From the NCBI RefSeq assembly GCF_900608595.1, contig NZ_UWYY01000002.1, positions 328,010 through 392,009 on the forward strand: a stretch of DNA of 64,000 nt, in the 5' to 3' direction. This stretch comes from Promicromonospora panici (GTDB lineage: Bacteria > Actinomycetota > Actinomycetes > Actinomycetales > Cellulomonadaceae). Made by a program: the position numbers and the translations under genes. Position 1 is the stretch's first letter. Every line of letters begins with the position of its first letter. Under the pieces are notes generated by a model that worked only from the letters and a program-made list of their open reading frames with translations, did not search any database and was not told the DNA's origin. Below, piece after piece: positions 9,401 through 17,925 of this stretch.

Positions 9401-9807
9401 GAGCGGCAGGCCTCGTTGAACTTGTCGATGCCTACCTCGACGATCTCTTCCTTGGTCTTGATGCCGAGCTGGCTCATGGCCTCCAGCTCCGCGGGCAGGC
9501 CGTGGGTGTCCCAGCCGAAGCGGCGCTCGACGCGCTGCCCCCGCATGGTCCGGTAGCGCGGCACGACGTCCTTCACGTACCCGGTCAGCAGGTGGCCGTA
9601 GTGCGGCAGGCCGTTCGCGAACGGCGGGCCGTCGTAGAACACGAACTCGTTGGAGCCGTTCTCGCCGGCCGGACGAGCCTCGACGGACGCGCGAAACGTG
9701 TCGTCCTTCTCCCAGTACTCGAGGATGTCGCGCTCGAGGTCGGGCAGGCTGGGCGATGCGGGCACGGCGCCCTCGGCGTCGCTGTGACGGTGCAGCGGAT
9801 AGGCCAT
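6481..9807 (-). CDS. ileS: Isoleucyl-tRNA synthetase
   Basis: 1108 residues from ATG 9807, preceded by CCAGGAG. It charges tRNA-Ile with isoleucine. The class I HIGH signature appears as HYGH at 69-72 ([10 protein letters not shown]). The KMSKS loop is [12 protein letters not shown] near residue 650. The editing (CP1) region includes [10 protein letters not shown], the tryptophan-rich core includes [14 protein letters not shown], and the anticodon-binding half follows. The length matches the long actinobacterial form, and no zinc ribbon is apparent at the C-terminus. A T-box leader precedes it. The frame remains open upstream of 9807, but that part overlaps the T-box. Confidence 0.98.
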   Translation of the reverse strand: MAYPLHRHSDAEGAVPASPSLPDLERDILEYWEKDDTFRASVEARPAGENGSNEFVFYDGPPFANGLPHYGHLLTGYVKDVVPRYRTMRGQRVERRFGWDTHGLPAELEAMSQLGIKTKEEIVEVGIDKFNEACRSSVLKYTDEWRTYVTRQARWVDFDNDYKTLNPTFMESVLWAFQSLFEKGLIYEGFRVLPYCWNDQTPLSAHELRMDDDVYQQRQDPAVTVGFPVVSTAGDDGVLRAGDHLLIWTTTPWTLPSNLLVMVGPDVDYVVVESSFTGTPQRYVLAEARVDAYARELTDEGAEAPNVVGRLKGRDLLGATYTPPFDYFEGHLGAHRVVEADFVTTTDGTGLVHNAGAFGEEDKQITDREGMEPVIPVGPDGRFTFPVEEYAGLQVFDANAPIMDHLKARTRGAADDEAGRTTSGTVLLRREQYAHSYPHCWRCRQPLIYMGVSSWFVEVTKFRDRMVELNEQITWVPEHIKQGQFGKWLENARDWSITRNRFWGSPVPVWKSDDPAYPRIDVYGSFEELERDFGRLPRDKDGNPDLHRPFVDELTRPNPDDPSGQSTMRRVEDVLDVWFDSGSMSYAQVHYPFENADWFEHHYPGDFIVEYIGQTRGWFYTMHVLATSLFDRPAFQTAMSHGIVLGSDGRKMSKSLKNYPDINEVFDRDGSDAMRWFLMASPILRGGNLVVTEEGIRDAVRQVLLPLWSTYYFFTLYANAASDGAGYEAQPLTAERVAGLPVMDRYLLARTRGLVADVTEQLDEYDIAGACESVRQYLDALTNWYVRTQRDRFWAEDADAFDTLSTALEVLSRVMAPLAPLLTEEVWRGLTGGRSVHLAEWPSIGVPAEAPEGTTMRCAEADVLVADDALVAAVESARAVVSQTLALRKANKLRVRQPLRSLVVAVADPDGVAPFTGLLETELNVKEVRLVAFSPEVAAEFGITERLAVNARAAGPRLGRGVQAVIKAAKSGAWSTTDAGAVVVATDGGDVELLESEYELTTVVGGDSAETADVAAAVLTGGGFVVLDLALDDALRAEGYARDVVRDVQDARKAAGLQVADRIALGLTVPAEWVAAVEEHRELVSRETLATSLTVTPGSAREVSVTKA

Positions 9808-10062
9808 GGTTCTTCTTGCTCCTGGCGGTTCAGCGGTTCGGCAGCAGGTGGACTTCGATACAGATCTGCTGCGAGGACGCCACACCTGAGTGCGCCGCGG
9901 TACCACCCCGCTTGCCGCTCGCTCCCGCGCGCGACCGCTCGTTGACGGCTGTGACGGGCCTACCCGTCCGGTTCTACTGGGGTTTCTGCTGCCCGACGGC
10001 GGCAGGGTGACCTGTTCTTCCGGAGGCTCACCGGTGATAGCCGGGTCGATGCCTGTCAGGCA
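9808..10062 (-). ncRNA. T-box riboswitch, isoleucine-specific, leader of ileS
   Basis: On the minus strand the leader contains the T-box sequence TGGTACCGCGG (9895-9905) within GGGGTGGTACCGCGGC. The upstream part has CTATCACCGGTGAGCCTCCGG, as in actinobacterial Ile T-boxes, giving an ATC specifier at 10036-10038. A stem close to the start codon (GCAGCAGATCTG...CCTGCTGC) leads to CCAGGAG, so control is probably at translation initiation, as is usual for actinobacterial ileS T-boxes. Uncharged tRNA-Ile would open the ribosome site. Confidence 0.9.
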
Positions 10063-10068
10063 ATCGTA
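10063..10068 (-). promoter_or_regulatory. Candidate -10 box for the ileS T-box transcript
   Basis: TACGAT on the minus strand lies directly upstream of the T-box leader. A clear -35 partner is not visible. It sits in the divergent gap shared with the sigma-factor gene at 10135. Confidence 0.35.
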
Positions 10069-10134
10069 CCGGCCAGTGGCAACCGGAAAAGCCCGGCGTG
10101 CAACCTCAGCGCACCCCGCGTGCGTCCAGGGGAC

Positions 10135-10716
10135 ATGAACGCAATCAGCGAGGCGACCGGACCACCGGTCACCGCCGAGGCCAGATTCACCGTGGTCCGC
10201 ACCGGGGTGTCGGCCGAGGAGCAGTTCCGGCTCTTCGCCGTGGAGAGCACCGCCGCCCTGCACCGGATCGCCTACCTGCTGTGCGGCGACGACCACCGCG
10301 CCCACGACCTCACCCAGATCGCGCTGGAGCGGACCTACCGGCGCTGGTCCCGGCTCAAGGACGGCAACCCGTTCGCGTACGCCCGCCGGGTGCTGGCCAC
10401 CGCACGGATCGACGGCTGGCGGCGCACGCGCCGCGAGGTCCTGCAGTCGCCCGAGGACGTCGTCGTCGCACACGAGGCGAGCCGCTCCCCCGGCGCCGAC
10501 AGCGGGGCGCAGATCGCCGAGCGGGAACGGCTCGTGCGCGCGCTGCGGCAGCTCGGCCCGAGCCAGCGCCGCGTCGTGGTGCTGCGCCATCTGCTCGACC
10601 GGTCGGAGGCCGACGTCGCCGAGGAGCTCGGCGTCAGCGTCGGCAACGTGAAATCCCAAGGCGCACGCGGCCTCGCCCGCCTGCGCGAGCTGCTTTCGGA
10701 AGGACAGGACGCATGA
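10135..10716 (+). CDS. SigE-family ECF RNA polymerase sigma factor
   Basis: 193 residues from ATG 10135. It has the sigma-70 region 2 ([41 protein letters not shown]) and region 4 ([51 protein letters not shown]) of the SigE/SigM-like ECF type. The small size and lack of a region 3 fit. It overlaps the next gene by four bases (ATGA), so it is translated together with the likely membrane-bound partner. It is divergent from ileS. Confidence 0.9.
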   Translation: MNAISEATGPPVTAEARFTVVRTGVSAEEQFRLFAVESTAALHRIAYLLCGDDHRAHDLTQIALERTYRRWSRLKDGNPFAYARRVLATARIDGWRRTRREVLQSPEDVVVAHEASRSPGADSGAQIAERERLVRALRQLGPSQRRVVVLRHLLDRSEADVAEELGVSVGNVKSQGARGLARLRELLSEGQDA

Positions 10717-11540
10717 CCAGGAACAGTCGCACCATCATCGAGACGGTCGACGGGACCGCGAACGGGACCGTCGACGAGAGCTGGGTGGCGCACCTGCGCG
10801 ACCTCAGCACCGGCGTCGTACCGCCCACTTCAGCCAACCCGCACGCCATGTCCCGCGTGGCGATCCGCCGTACGCGCACCCGCCGCGCGGTCCTCGCGAC
10901 CGGTGGCGGCGTGATGACGGTGGCCGCCGTCGCGGGCGCCGCCTTCGCCCTCGGCAGCCCGACGGCGCCGGGCGTGCTCCTCCCGGGCGGGTCGGCGGCG
11001 TCGGCGTCGGCGGATCCGTCGATGTCAGCGGAGGAGCGGCGGGCCCGGGACGTGGAGGCGGCCGCAGTGCGGGCGTTGGAGTCGGGGAACGTGCCCGCCG
11101 GGTGGTACGTCAACGAGCTCGAGGGCCTCACATACGCCCTGCCGCCCGAGATCGTGACCAGCGGCCCGGTCCAGGACGAGCCCGGCGTGACGTCCGACAT
11201 GTGGCACAGCAGTGAGGACCCCGACTCGCCGCCGTTCCTCCGGATGGCCTACGTCACGCCCGACTACGAGTTCTACGACACGAAGGCCGCCGGCCTGACC
11301 CAGACGCCGGGTCCCGACGCCAGGTCGTTCGACCTGCCCGGCGCGAGCGTCGCGACCGTCGATGACAGCGCGCCGCTGAGCGAGATCGCGGGGGCCCCGG
11401 AGGCGGACCCCGGCCGCGGACTGGTCAGGATCCTCGTCCACCGGGAGGACGGTCCTGGCCGGTACATCATCTCGATGAACCTGCCGACGGCGGACCCCGA
11501 GTTCGTCGAGGACTTCCTGGCCACGCTCGCCCTGAGCTGA
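10713..11540 (+). CDS. Membrane-anchored partner of the ECF sigma factor (putative anti-sigma or surface sensor)
   Basis: 275 residues; ATG 10713 overlaps the sigma stop codon. An N-terminal cytoplasmic part (about 1-60) is followed by one membrane segment ([24 protein letters not shown], about 62-85). An outer domain ([18 protein letters not shown], ending [15 protein letters not shown]) has no recognised fold. No zinc-binding HxxxCxxC motif of classical ZAS anti-sigma proteins is present. Its role as anti-sigma is inferred from position only. A hairpin follows the stop codon. Confidence 0.6.
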   Translation: MTRNSRTIIETVDGTANGTVDESWVAHLRDLSTGVVPPTSANPHAMSRVAIRRTRTRRAVLATGGGVMTVAAVAGAAFALGSPTAPGVLLPGGSAASASADPSMSAEERRARDVEAAAVRALESGNVPAGWYVNELEGLTYALPPEIVTSGPVQDEPGVTSDMWHSSEDPDSPPFLRMAYVTPDYEFYDTKAAGLTQTPGPDARSFDLPGASVATVDDSAPLSEIAGAPEADPGRGLVRILVHREDGPGRYIISMNLPTADPEFVEDFLATLALS

Positions 11541-11556
11541 GCCGCCGAGCCAGCTG

Positions 11557-11579
11557 TCGCCGATCGCCGATCGCCGATC
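11557..11579. repeat. Three copies of the 7-base unit TCGCCGA
   Basis: A short perfect tandem (TCGCCGA three times, then TCG) directly before the hairpin at 11580. It is probably replication slippage in noncoding DNA. Confidence 0.7.
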
Positions 11580-11639
11580 GTTGACCACAGCAGTTGCTGC
11601 CAAACGGCCCAGTTTCTGGCAGGAACTGCTGTGGTCAAC
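11580..11639. terminator. Long hairpin between convergent genes
   Basis: Outer arms of 16 bp (11580-11595 and 11624-11639) are exact complements: GTTGACCACAGCAGTT and its reverse. CTGCCA (11597-11602) pairs with TGGCAG (11617-11622) further inside. It lies between the sigma-partner gene and the MFS gene, which converge here. No T-run was seen. Confidence 0.75.
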
Positions 11640-11646
11640 CCGGGGG

Positions 11647-13065
11647 TCAGACGGAGCCTGGGCGGGCCGGCTCGGCAGGAGGCTCGGCTGGCTCCGGGCC
11701 GGCGGACGGGGCCTCCCGGTAGCGGCGGCTCAGGAGACGGTAGTACTTGCTCGACAACCCGTACACCGTCAGCAACACACCCAGCACGGCGATGAGCACG
11801 AACACGAGCGCGATCCCGCGGGCGTCGCCCGTGCCGAACCAGTCGCCGATCCAGCGGGCACCCGTGCCGCCGTCGCGCATGAAGGGGATGAAGAAGAACT
11901 GGGTGAGCGGGCTGATCAGGAACGCCGTCAGCGGCGAGGCGGCCTGCTCCACCGACTGCGCGAACCCGAACACGCGGCCCTGCCGCTCGTACGGCACGAC
12001 CTTCTGGAGGACGGTCTGCTCGGATGCCTCGACGTACGGCATCGCGATCATGTACGCGGCCAGCCCCGCCACGAGCCAGATCACCGAGGCCCGCATCGGG
12101 AAGGCGACGGTCACCACCCACAGCGCCAGGTTGACCAGCAGGATGGTGCGCACGGGGTTGGACCCGAGCCCGGTGCGGGCGATGAGCAGGCCGGACAGGA
12201 TCATCAGGGCGCTGAGAGCGCCCCAGACGAAGCCCCACACCTGCACAGACATCATCGACAGCCCGTACGCGTCCATGAGTGCCATGAACGCGCCGCCCAG
12301 CAGATTGTTCAGCGCGGTGAACGCGATGAGTGCCCACATGCCCGGGATCTTGCCGACCACCTTCATGGTGCCCTTGAGGTCGACCCTCCGGGGCTCGCCC
12401 TCGGCCGCCGCGTGCGACAGGGTGTCGGGGACCTTGACGAAGTACATGTGCACCATAGCCACGGCCAGGACGGCGATCGCCAGGATCAGGCAGGTCCGCA
12501 TGCCGTCGAAGGCGACGAGCAGACCGCTGATCACCGATGTCACGAGGAACGAGATGCCGAGGACCGTGCCGACCAGACCGTTCGCACGGTCGCGGAGCGT
12601 CTCGTCGAAGAGTGCGGTGACCACCGTCGGCAGCGCGATCGATCGCAGGTTGCCCGTGATCACGCCGCCCATGAGCAGCACGATGAGGATCCAGAGGCGC
12701 ACGCTGCCCGGGTCGGTCCACTCCTCGGCCGGGGTGACGAGGTAGATGACCAGGCATGTCACGTAGAAGACGAGCGACACCAGGGCGGAGGCCTGCATCA
12801 CCGTCTTCTTGCGGTGGTGATCCACGAGGCTGCCGAACCACACACCCGTAGCGACCATGGCGACCAGGAACAGGCCCGCGATCACGCCGGTCGCGAAGAC
12901 GGAGCGGGTCTCCAGGAAGACGAAGAACGTGATGGCGAACCACACCGTGTAGTTGATGACGCCGACCAGCAGCACGTTCACCAGGAGCTGGACGAACGTC
13001 CGCACGGGCGGGTCTGAGAGGTGGAGACGCGGGGCGGCGTCGGCCGCCTGCTGATCGTTGCTCAT
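11647..13065 (-). CDS. MFS transporter, multidrug-exporter type
   Basis: 472 residues with about 12 hydrophobic helices (VQLLVNVLLVGVINYTVWFAITFFVFLETRS onward). A loop between helices 2 and 3 has the MFS motif A-like GVWFGSLVDHHRKKTVM. Proton-driven export of a small molecule is the usual role of this group. The start ATG 13065 follows GGAGTACTCCC. The promoter region carries a MerR-type palindrome at 13080-13099, which suggests induction by a drug-sensing activator. No MerR gene is present in this window. Confidence 0.85.
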   Translation of the reverse strand: MSNDQQAADAAPRLHLSDPPVRTFVQLLVNVLLVGVINYTVWFAITFFVFLETRSVFATGVIAGLFLVAMVATGVWFGSLVDHHRKKTVMQASALVSLVFYVTCLVIYLVTPAEEWTDPGSVRLWILIVLLMGGVITGNLRSIALPTVVTALFDETLRDRANGLVGTVLGISFLVTSVISGLLVAFDGMRTCLILAIAVLAVAMVHMYFVKVPDTLSHAAAEGEPRRVDLKGTMKVVGKIPGMWALIAFTALNNLLGGAFMALMDAYGLSMMSVQVWGFVWGALSALMILSGLLIARTGLGSNPVRTILLVNLALWVVTVAFPMRASVIWLVAGLAAYMIAMPYVEASEQTVLQKVVPYERQGRVFGFAQSVEQAASPLTAFLISPLTQFFFIPFMRDGGTGARWIGDWFGTGDARGIALVFVLIAVLGVLLTVYGLSSKYYRLLSRRYREAPSAGPEPAEPPAEPARPGSV

Positions 13066-13079
13066 GGGAGTACTCCATT

Positions 13080-13099
13080 ACCTCAACGTTGGTTGAGGT
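13080..13099 (-). promoter_or_regulatory. MerR-type operator/promoter of the MFS gene
   Basis: ACCTCAAC (13080-13087) and GTTGAGGT (13092-13099) form an 8-4-8 inverted repeat. On the minus strand it starts inside a TTGACC -35-like box and lies about 15 bases before the ATG at 13065. This layout, with the dyad between -35 and -10, is typical of SoxR/MerR-family activated promoters. Confidence 0.65.
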
Positions 13100-13179
13100 C
13101 AAGACTGTGCTCGTACCTCGTCGTTCTCCGTGTGGACGACGAGCGCCGCCGAGAGTCATCTGTCGCCGCCGATGTCGCG

Positions 13180-13851
13180 CTACGGCCGCGGCACCCCTGC
13201 CAGGGCCGACTGCCCCAGCCAGCCGGGCAGCTCCCGTCGCACCTGCGCGGGCCCGTCCAGACTCACGGCCTCCCCGCGCAACGCGTCCCGCCAGGACAGG
13301 TCGCCCCGCCACACCCGGACCAGCGTGCGCAGCGGGGCCGACACCGTCACCGTCGCCTCGAAGCCGGGGTCGTAGTCGCAGACGTCGGCCTCGCCGTCGC
13401 GCACCACGAGCCACCAGCGCGCGACGGGCCCGGGGACGCCGTCGAGCCGGAACGCTACGACCGTGCGCTCGCGCGGCCAGGCCGCAACGGGCACCGTGCG
13501 CCGGATGTCCCACATCAGCAGGTGCGGGTCCAGGTCGGCCTCGCCGAGCCCGCCGACCCACCGCACGCCCCACGCACCCAGGCCCTCCACGAGCGGCCGC
13601 AGCTCCTCGCCCGCTTGGGTGAGCAGGTACCTGGAGTGGCCGCCCGCCTCGAAGCGCCGCACCACGCCGGCGCGCTCCAGGCTGCGCAGGCGCTTGGCGA
13701 GCAGCGCCGGCGACATCTTGGGAACACCACGACGCAGCTCGTTGAACCGGGTGCTGCCCGACAGCAGCTCACGAACCACCAGGAGCGTCCACCGCTCGTC
13801 GAGCACCTCCATGGCCTTGGCCACGGGGCAGAACTGGCCGTACGTCGTCAT
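13180..13851 (-). CDS. HxlR-family regulator with a C-terminal sterol-carrier-like domain
   Basis: 223 residues. ATG 13851 is chosen for the GAGGAGGCACC ribosome site just before it. The N-terminal 100 residues are a winged-helix HxlR domain (YGQFCPVAKAMEVLDERWTLLVVRELLSGSTRFNELRRGVP); the Cys near residue 8 is common in redox-sensing members. The C-terminal part (WWLVVRDGEADVCDYDPGFEATVTVSAPLRTLVRVWRGDLSW) resembles SCP2-type ligand-binding domains often fused to HxlR proteins in actinobacteria. The target may be the neighbouring methyltransferase or MFS gene; this is not shown. Confidence 0.85.
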   Translation of the reverse strand: MTTYGQFCPVAKAMEVLDERWTLLVVRELLSGSTRFNELRRGVPKMSPALLAKRLRSLERAGVVRRFEAGGHSRYLLTQAGEELRPLVEGLGAWGVRWVGGLGEADLDPHLLMWDIRRTVPVAAWPRERTVVAFRLDGVPGPVARWWLVVRDGEADVCDYDPGFEATVTVSAPLRTLVRVWRGDLSWRDALRGEAVSLDGPAQVRRELPGWLGQSALAGVPRP

Positions 13852-14029
13852 GGTGCCTCCTCGCACGTCCCCACGCGGCTCCAAGTCAACGCCCCGTCGC
13901 GACCCGCGCACCAGTACAGACCGGGAACCTCACCCGGTACAGATGCTGCACTGGAGGGCACCCGCCTCCCGGACGGAGAGTGAAGCTCCCAGCCCTTCCC
14001 AGAAGGATTCCCAGACAAGGAGCAGTCTC

Positions 14030-14863
14030 ATGACCGACACCGCCGTCGTCCCGCCCGACGTCCTCACCGCCGTCCGCACCAAGCACCGCGCGCTGTGGGC
14101 GCTCGGCGACTACCCGATGCTCGCCGCCGAGGTGATCCCCGGCCTGGGGCCAGTCCTCGTCGAGGCCGCCGGCGTGCGGCCGGGCGACAGCGTGCTCGAC
14201 GTCGCCGCGGGCTCCGGCAACGCCGCCATCCCCGCCGCGCTCGCCGGCGCCCGCGTCATCGCCTCGGACCTCACCCCCGAGCTGTTCGACGCCGGCCGAG
14301 CGGCCGCCGCGGCCGTCGGCGCCGAGCTCACCTGGGCCGAGGCCGACGCCCACGCGCTGCCCTTCGACGACGGGGCGTTCGACACCGTGCTGTCCTGCGT
14401 CGGGGTCATGTTCGCCCCCTTCCATCAGACCGCCGCCGACGAGCTTCTCCGCGTGACCCGCCCCGGCGGGACGATCGCGCTCATCGCCTGGACGCCCGCC
14501 GGGTTTATCGGCCAGATGTTCGCCACCATGAAGCCGTACGCGCCCGCCCCGCCGCCCGGCGCGGAACCGCCCCCGCTGTGGGGCGACGAGGCGCACGTCC
14601 GCACCCTGTTCGGCGACGGGGTCACGGACGTGCGTGCCGAGGTGCGGTCGCTGCCCGTTACTCGGTTCGCCTCAGGTGCGGAGTTCCGCGACTTCTTCAA
14701 GGCTCTGTACGGCCCCACCATCGCGGTCTACCGCAACGTGGCCGACGACGCGGCGCGCACCGCCGAGCTCGACGCCGCCCTGCTGGACCTGGCCACCCGC
14801 TTCCAGGACGCCGACGGCGCCATGGGCTGGGAGTACCTGCTGCTCACGGCCACCCGACGCTGA
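14030..14863 (+). CDS. Class I SAM-dependent methyltransferase
   Basis: 277 residues from ATG 14030, preceded by AAGGAGCAG. SAM-binding motif I is VLDVAAGSGNAAIPAA (about 65-80). Motif II ASDLTPELFDAGR and the LPFDDGAFDTVLSCVGVMFAP / LRVTRPGGTIALIAW block follow, as in UbiE-like methyltransferases. The substrate is unknown. It stands divergent from the HxlR gene, a common regulator/target layout, and ends only three bases from the convergent molybdoenzyme gene. Confidence 0.85.
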   Translation: MTDTAVVPPDVLTAVRTKHRALWALGDYPMLAAEVIPGLGPVLVEAAGVRPGDSVLDVAAGSGNAAIPAALAGARVIASDLTPELFDAGRAAAAAVGAELTWAEADAHALPFDDGAFDTVLSCVGVMFAPFHQTAADELLRVTRPGGTIALIAWTPAGFIGQMFATMKPYAPAPPPGAEPPPLWGDEAHVRTLFGDGVTDVRAEVRSLPVTRFASGAEFRDFFKALYGPTIAVYRNVADDAARTAELDAALLDLATRFQDADGAMGWEYLLLTATRR

Positions 14864-14866
14864 GGG

Positions 14867-16438
14867 TCAGCCGACGCTGACCTGCACCGTGTGCCAGCCC
14901 GTGGCCCCGTCCGGAGCGGGCGGGGCCTCGGCCTCGGTCTGGACCAGCCCGTCGGCGTCCGTGGCGCGGACCGCGAGCGTGTGGTCGCCGGCGTCGAGGT
15001 CGATCGAGGCCCGCCACTGGCGCCAGGTGTCCGGGCCCACCGTCTCGGCGAGCTCGGCGGGGACCCAGTCGCCGTCGTCGGCCCGGACCTCCACCTCGGC
15101 GATACCGGTGTGCTGTGCCCAGGCGACGCCGGCGACCGTCACCGCGCCGGGCGCCGCGGAACCGCGCGGCACGTCGATGCGCGACTGCAGCTTGATCGGT
15201 CCCAGCGCGGACCAGCCGCGGGGCGTCCAGTAGCCCTGGTCGGCCTCGAACGTGGTGACTTTCAGTGACGTCACCCACTTGGTCGCGGACACGTACCCGT
15301 ACAGGCCAGGCACCACCAGCCGCGCGGGGAAACCGTGGTCCACGGGGAGCGCCTCGCCGTTCATACCGATCGCGAGCAGGCTGGCGCGGTCCGGGTCCTG
15401 GAGCACTTCCAGCGGCGTGCCCGCGGTGAACCCGTCGTCGCTCACGGAGAGCACCATGTCCGCACCCGGCTGCGGCTTGGCACGCTCCAGCAGGGAGCGG
15501 ATCGGGTAGCCCAGCCACAGGGCGTTGCCGATGAGATCGCCGCCCACGGAGTTGCTGACGCAGGCGAGCGTCACGTGGTGCTCCTCGAGTGGCAGCGCGA
15601 GGAGCTCGTCCCAGGTGATCGTGAACGGCTCGTCGACCATCCCGTGCACCTCGAGGGACCAGTCCGCCGGGTCCAGCTGCGGCACGCGCAGCGCGGTGTC
15701 GATGCGGTAGAACTCCGGGTTCGGCGTGATGTACGGGGTCAGGCCGTCGAGCTCCAGGTCGGCGCCCGCAGGCACCGGGTCCGCGGCCTTGCGCGCGGCG
15801 GGCAGCCGGATCTTCTCGCGCACCACGTTCACCGCCGCCGCGCCCGCCGACACGACGCGCGAGCTCACCAGAGCCAGCACCGCGACGCCCGCGGCGACGC
15901 CCGTGACGGCCAGGAACCCGCGCCGGTCCACGGTGGTGCCCTCCTGCCTGCGCAGGTCAGCCGCGGGCCGCAACCGGGCGATCGCCATCCGCAGCAGGAT
16001 CACCGCGCCGCCGATCCCGATGATGCTCGGCAGCGCCCACAACGGCGTCGCCTCCGGGCGGAGCACCGCGACCATCGCCCCCACGGCGCCGACGGCCGCG
16101 ATCAGCAGCGCGCCCACCGGCGGACGACGCAGCTCCAGCCAGCCCGCGAGCGCCGCGCCGGCGGCCAGCACCACGCCCATCGATGCGAGCAGTACCGCCT
16201 TGTCGTTGGTGCCGAACGCCTGCACGGCGAAGTCCTTGAGCCACGGCGGCACGGCGTCGACGACGGCGGCGCCGCCCGCGAAGAGGGTGCTCGCGGCGGG
16301 CGCGACGAGAGCGGCGACGAGCTCCGCGAGGGCCAGTCCGGCGGCGCCCGCGAGGATGCCGGCGAGGGCGGCCCATCCGGCGTCGTGCGGAGAGCGATCG
16401 GCCCGCGGGTTCGCGGGGCTCTCGGTTGCCTGGGTCAT
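14867..16438 (-). CDS. Membrane-bound sulfite-oxidase-family molybdopterin oxidoreductase
   Basis: 523 residues. The N-terminal third has five or six hydrophobic helices (WAALAGILAGAAGLALAELVAALVAP, VLLASMGVVLAAGAALAGWLEL, GALLIAAVGAVGAMVAVL, LPSIIGIGGAVILLRMAI, GFLAVTGVAAGVAVLALVS). The outer catalytic part has the YedY/sulfite-oxidase core: FYRIDTALRVPQLDPADWSLEVHGMVDEPFTITWDELLALP, then the likely Mo-ligand Cys in HHVTLACVSNSVGG. GEALPVDHGFPARLVVPGLYGYVSATKWV and a C-terminal Mo-co dimerisation domain (VAWAQHTGIAEVEVRADDGDWVPAEL) follow. The physiological substrate is unknown. Confidence 0.9.
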   Translation of the reverse strand: MTQATESPANPRADRSPHDAGWAALAGILAGAAGLALAELVAALVAPAASTLFAGGAAVVDAVPPWLKDFAVQAFGTNDKAVLLASMGVVLAAGAALAGWLELRRPPVGALLIAAVGAVGAMVAVLRPEATPLWALPSIIGIGGAVILLRMAIARLRPAADLRRQEGTTVDRRGFLAVTGVAAGVAVLALVSSRVVSAGAAAVNVVREKIRLPAARKAADPVPAGADLELDGLTPYITPNPEFYRIDTALRVPQLDPADWSLEVHGMVDEPFTITWDELLALPLEEHHVTLACVSNSVGGDLIGNALWLGYPIRSLLERAKPQPGADMVLSVSDDGFTAGTPLEVLQDPDRASLLAIGMNGEALPVDHGFPARLVVPGLYGYVSATKWVTSLKVTTFEADQGYWTPRGWSALGPIKLQSRIDVPRGSAAPGAVTVAGVAWAQHTGIAEVEVRADDGDWVPAELAETVGPDTWRQWRASIDLDAGDHTLAVRATDADGLVQTEAEAPPAPDGATGWHTVQVSVG

Positions 16439-16561
16439 ACGCCCAGCCTGGCACGCGGATCGCTGTGTGCCGGCGTCGGGCGCAGATCGTCATGAGCTCG
16501 TAAGGCGCCGGGGCCCGGAGGTGGCTTGGGCGCACGCGTTCGGTCCGTAGCACGCGCGCGG

Positions 16562-16635
16562 ACGTGACTTCGGTCCGTTGCTTTGAGATCGGTCAGTTCA
16601 TTGACCGATCTCAAAGCAACGGACCGAAGTCACGT
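16562..16635. terminator. 34-bp perfect hairpin downstream of the short-chain dehydrogenase gene
   Basis: Arms 16562-16595 and 16602-16635 are exact reverse complements around the loop GTTCAT. The right arm ends 48 bases after the minus-strand gene at 16684. A partial extra copy of the arm (CAACCGACCGAAGTCG near 16648-16663) follows on the side of the gene. Confidence 0.75.
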
Positions 16636-16683
16636 GCCGGGGTCAGCAACCGACCGAAGTCGACGGATCCCCCCGCGACCGCC

Positions 16684-17499
16684 TCAGGCGCCCGTGCCGC
16701 GCACGATCTTCGAGTTGTGGGCCTGCGCGCGCGGCCGGAGGGTCACCAGGTCGATGTTCACATGGTCCGGGCGGGACAGGGTCCAAGCGATCGTCTCGGC
16801 GACGTCGGCGGCCACCAGGGGCGTGTAGCCCTCGTAGACGGCGGCGGCCTTCTCGGCGTCGCCGTCGAACCGGACCAGCGAGAACTCCTCGGTCGCCACG
16901 GCGCCGGGGGCGATCTCGATGACGCGCACGGGCTCACCCGCGATCTCCCAGCGCAGCGTCTGGGACAGCATGTGCTCGGCGTGCTTCGCGCCCGTGTAGC
17001 CGGCGCCGCCCTCGTAGGCGCCCTGGGCTGCGGTCGAGGTCACGTTCACGACGTCGGCCACGCCCTTGGCGCCGCCTGCCTTGCGCAGCAGGGGCAGCAC
17101 GGCCTTGGTGACCCGCAGCGTGCCGAGCACGTTGATCTCGTACATGCGACGCCAGTCGTCGACGTCGGCGTCCTCCACGCGGTCCAGGCCGAACGCGCCG
17201 CCCGCATTGTTCACCACGGCGTCGAGCCCCCCGGTGGCTGCGAGGTGGGACGCGAGGGCGGCCACGGCGTCGTCGTCGGTCAGGTCGATGGCGTAGACCT
17301 CGCAGCCCGTCTCCGCGGCGAGCGTTTCCAGGCGGTCGGCCCGGCGAGCGGCGGCCACGACGTCCCAGCCGTCGGCGCGCAGCCTGCGCACGGTGGCGGC
17401 ACCGATGCCCGACGACGCCCCGGTCACCAGGGCGCGGCGGGTCGGCGTGGTCTTGGGGCGGGTCGATGTGGCGGTCTCAGGGGCGGTGCTGTCGCTCAT
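16684..17499 (-). CDS. Short-chain dehydrogenase/reductase, NADP-type (YdfG-like)
   Basis: 271 residues with the Rossmann signature TGASSGIG (26-33). The basic AARRADR after the second strand suggests NADP. NNAGGAFG, a Ser in VVNVTSTAAQG, and the YxxxK motif YTGAKH follow. The C-terminal PGAVATEEFSLVRFDGD region is typical of the YdfG/serine-dehydrogenase subgroup acting on 3-hydroxy acids. It starts at GTG or ATG near 17499. A 34-bp hairpin lies behind it. Confidence 0.9.
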   Translation of the reverse strand: MSDSTAPETATSTRPKTTPTRRALVTGASSGIGAATVRRLRADGWDVVAAARRADRLETLAAETGCEVYAIDLTDDDAVAALASHLAATGGLDAVVNNAGGAFGLDRVEDADVDDWRRMYEINVLGTLRVTKAVLPLLRKAGGAKGVADVVNVTSTAAQGAYEGGAGYTGAKHAEHMLSQTLRWEIAGEPVRVIEIAPGAVATEEFSLVRFDGDAEKAAAVYEGYTPLVAADVAETIAWTLSRPDHVNIDLVTLRPRAQAHNSKIVRGTGA

Positions 17500-17523
17500 G
17501 GCCGCACTGTAATGCTTCGCCCG

Positions 17524-17775
17524 TCAGTCGAGCAGGCCCGCGGCGTAGCCCCCGAACAGGGCGACGACCAGCCCGGCGACGACCAGGATCGCCACGATCC
17601 ACAGCCACGGGACCCAGCGTGGCGGGCCGTGCTCCTCGTGCCCCTGCGGGGCGCTCACCTGGTCGGACTCGGGCGGGGTCTCACCGGGCTGGAGGTTGCC
17701 GCTGAGGGGCATGGTGCGGCCGTCCGGCTCGGGGTCGGGGTTGTGTGCGGCCTGACCTTCCGGATCGTTGCTCAT
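17524..17775 (-). CDS. DUF6480-like small membrane protein
   Basis: 83 residues from ATG 17775 (MSNDPEGQAAHN). The soluble N-terminal part has the DUF6480 pattern NPDPEPDGRTMPLSGNLQPGETPPESDQVS. A single helix (VPWLWIVAILVVAGLVVALFGGYAAGLLD) ends the protein. These proteins are common in actinobacteria and have no known function. It lies 24 bases after the dehydrogenase start region on the same strand. Confidence 0.75.
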   Translation of the reverse strand: MSNDPEGQAAHNPDPEPDGRTMPLSGNLQPGETPPESDQVSAPQGHEEHGPPRWVPWLWIVAILVVAGLVVALFGGYAAGLLD

Positions 17776-17925
17776 GGTGGTCTCCGTGCCGTCGTTGGTC
17801 CCGTCCACCGTAGGCACGCCTCTTCCCCGGTCGCGCGCCGACCAGCGCGCGACCGGGGCCCACACCGCCCCCCGGGACCACGGCGTGCCCTGGCCACGTC
17901 GCGCCCGGTCCGCAATCCCCGGGGC

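Noticed and set aside
6568..9945. A 1125-codon plus-strand open frame
   Set aside because: Antisense shadow of ileS in high-GC DNA; composition is Arg/Val/His-rich with no family features.
9808..10659. N-terminal extension of ileS
   Set aside because: It overlaps the T-box leader and the sigma-factor gene; a good ribosome site and conserved start lie at 9807.
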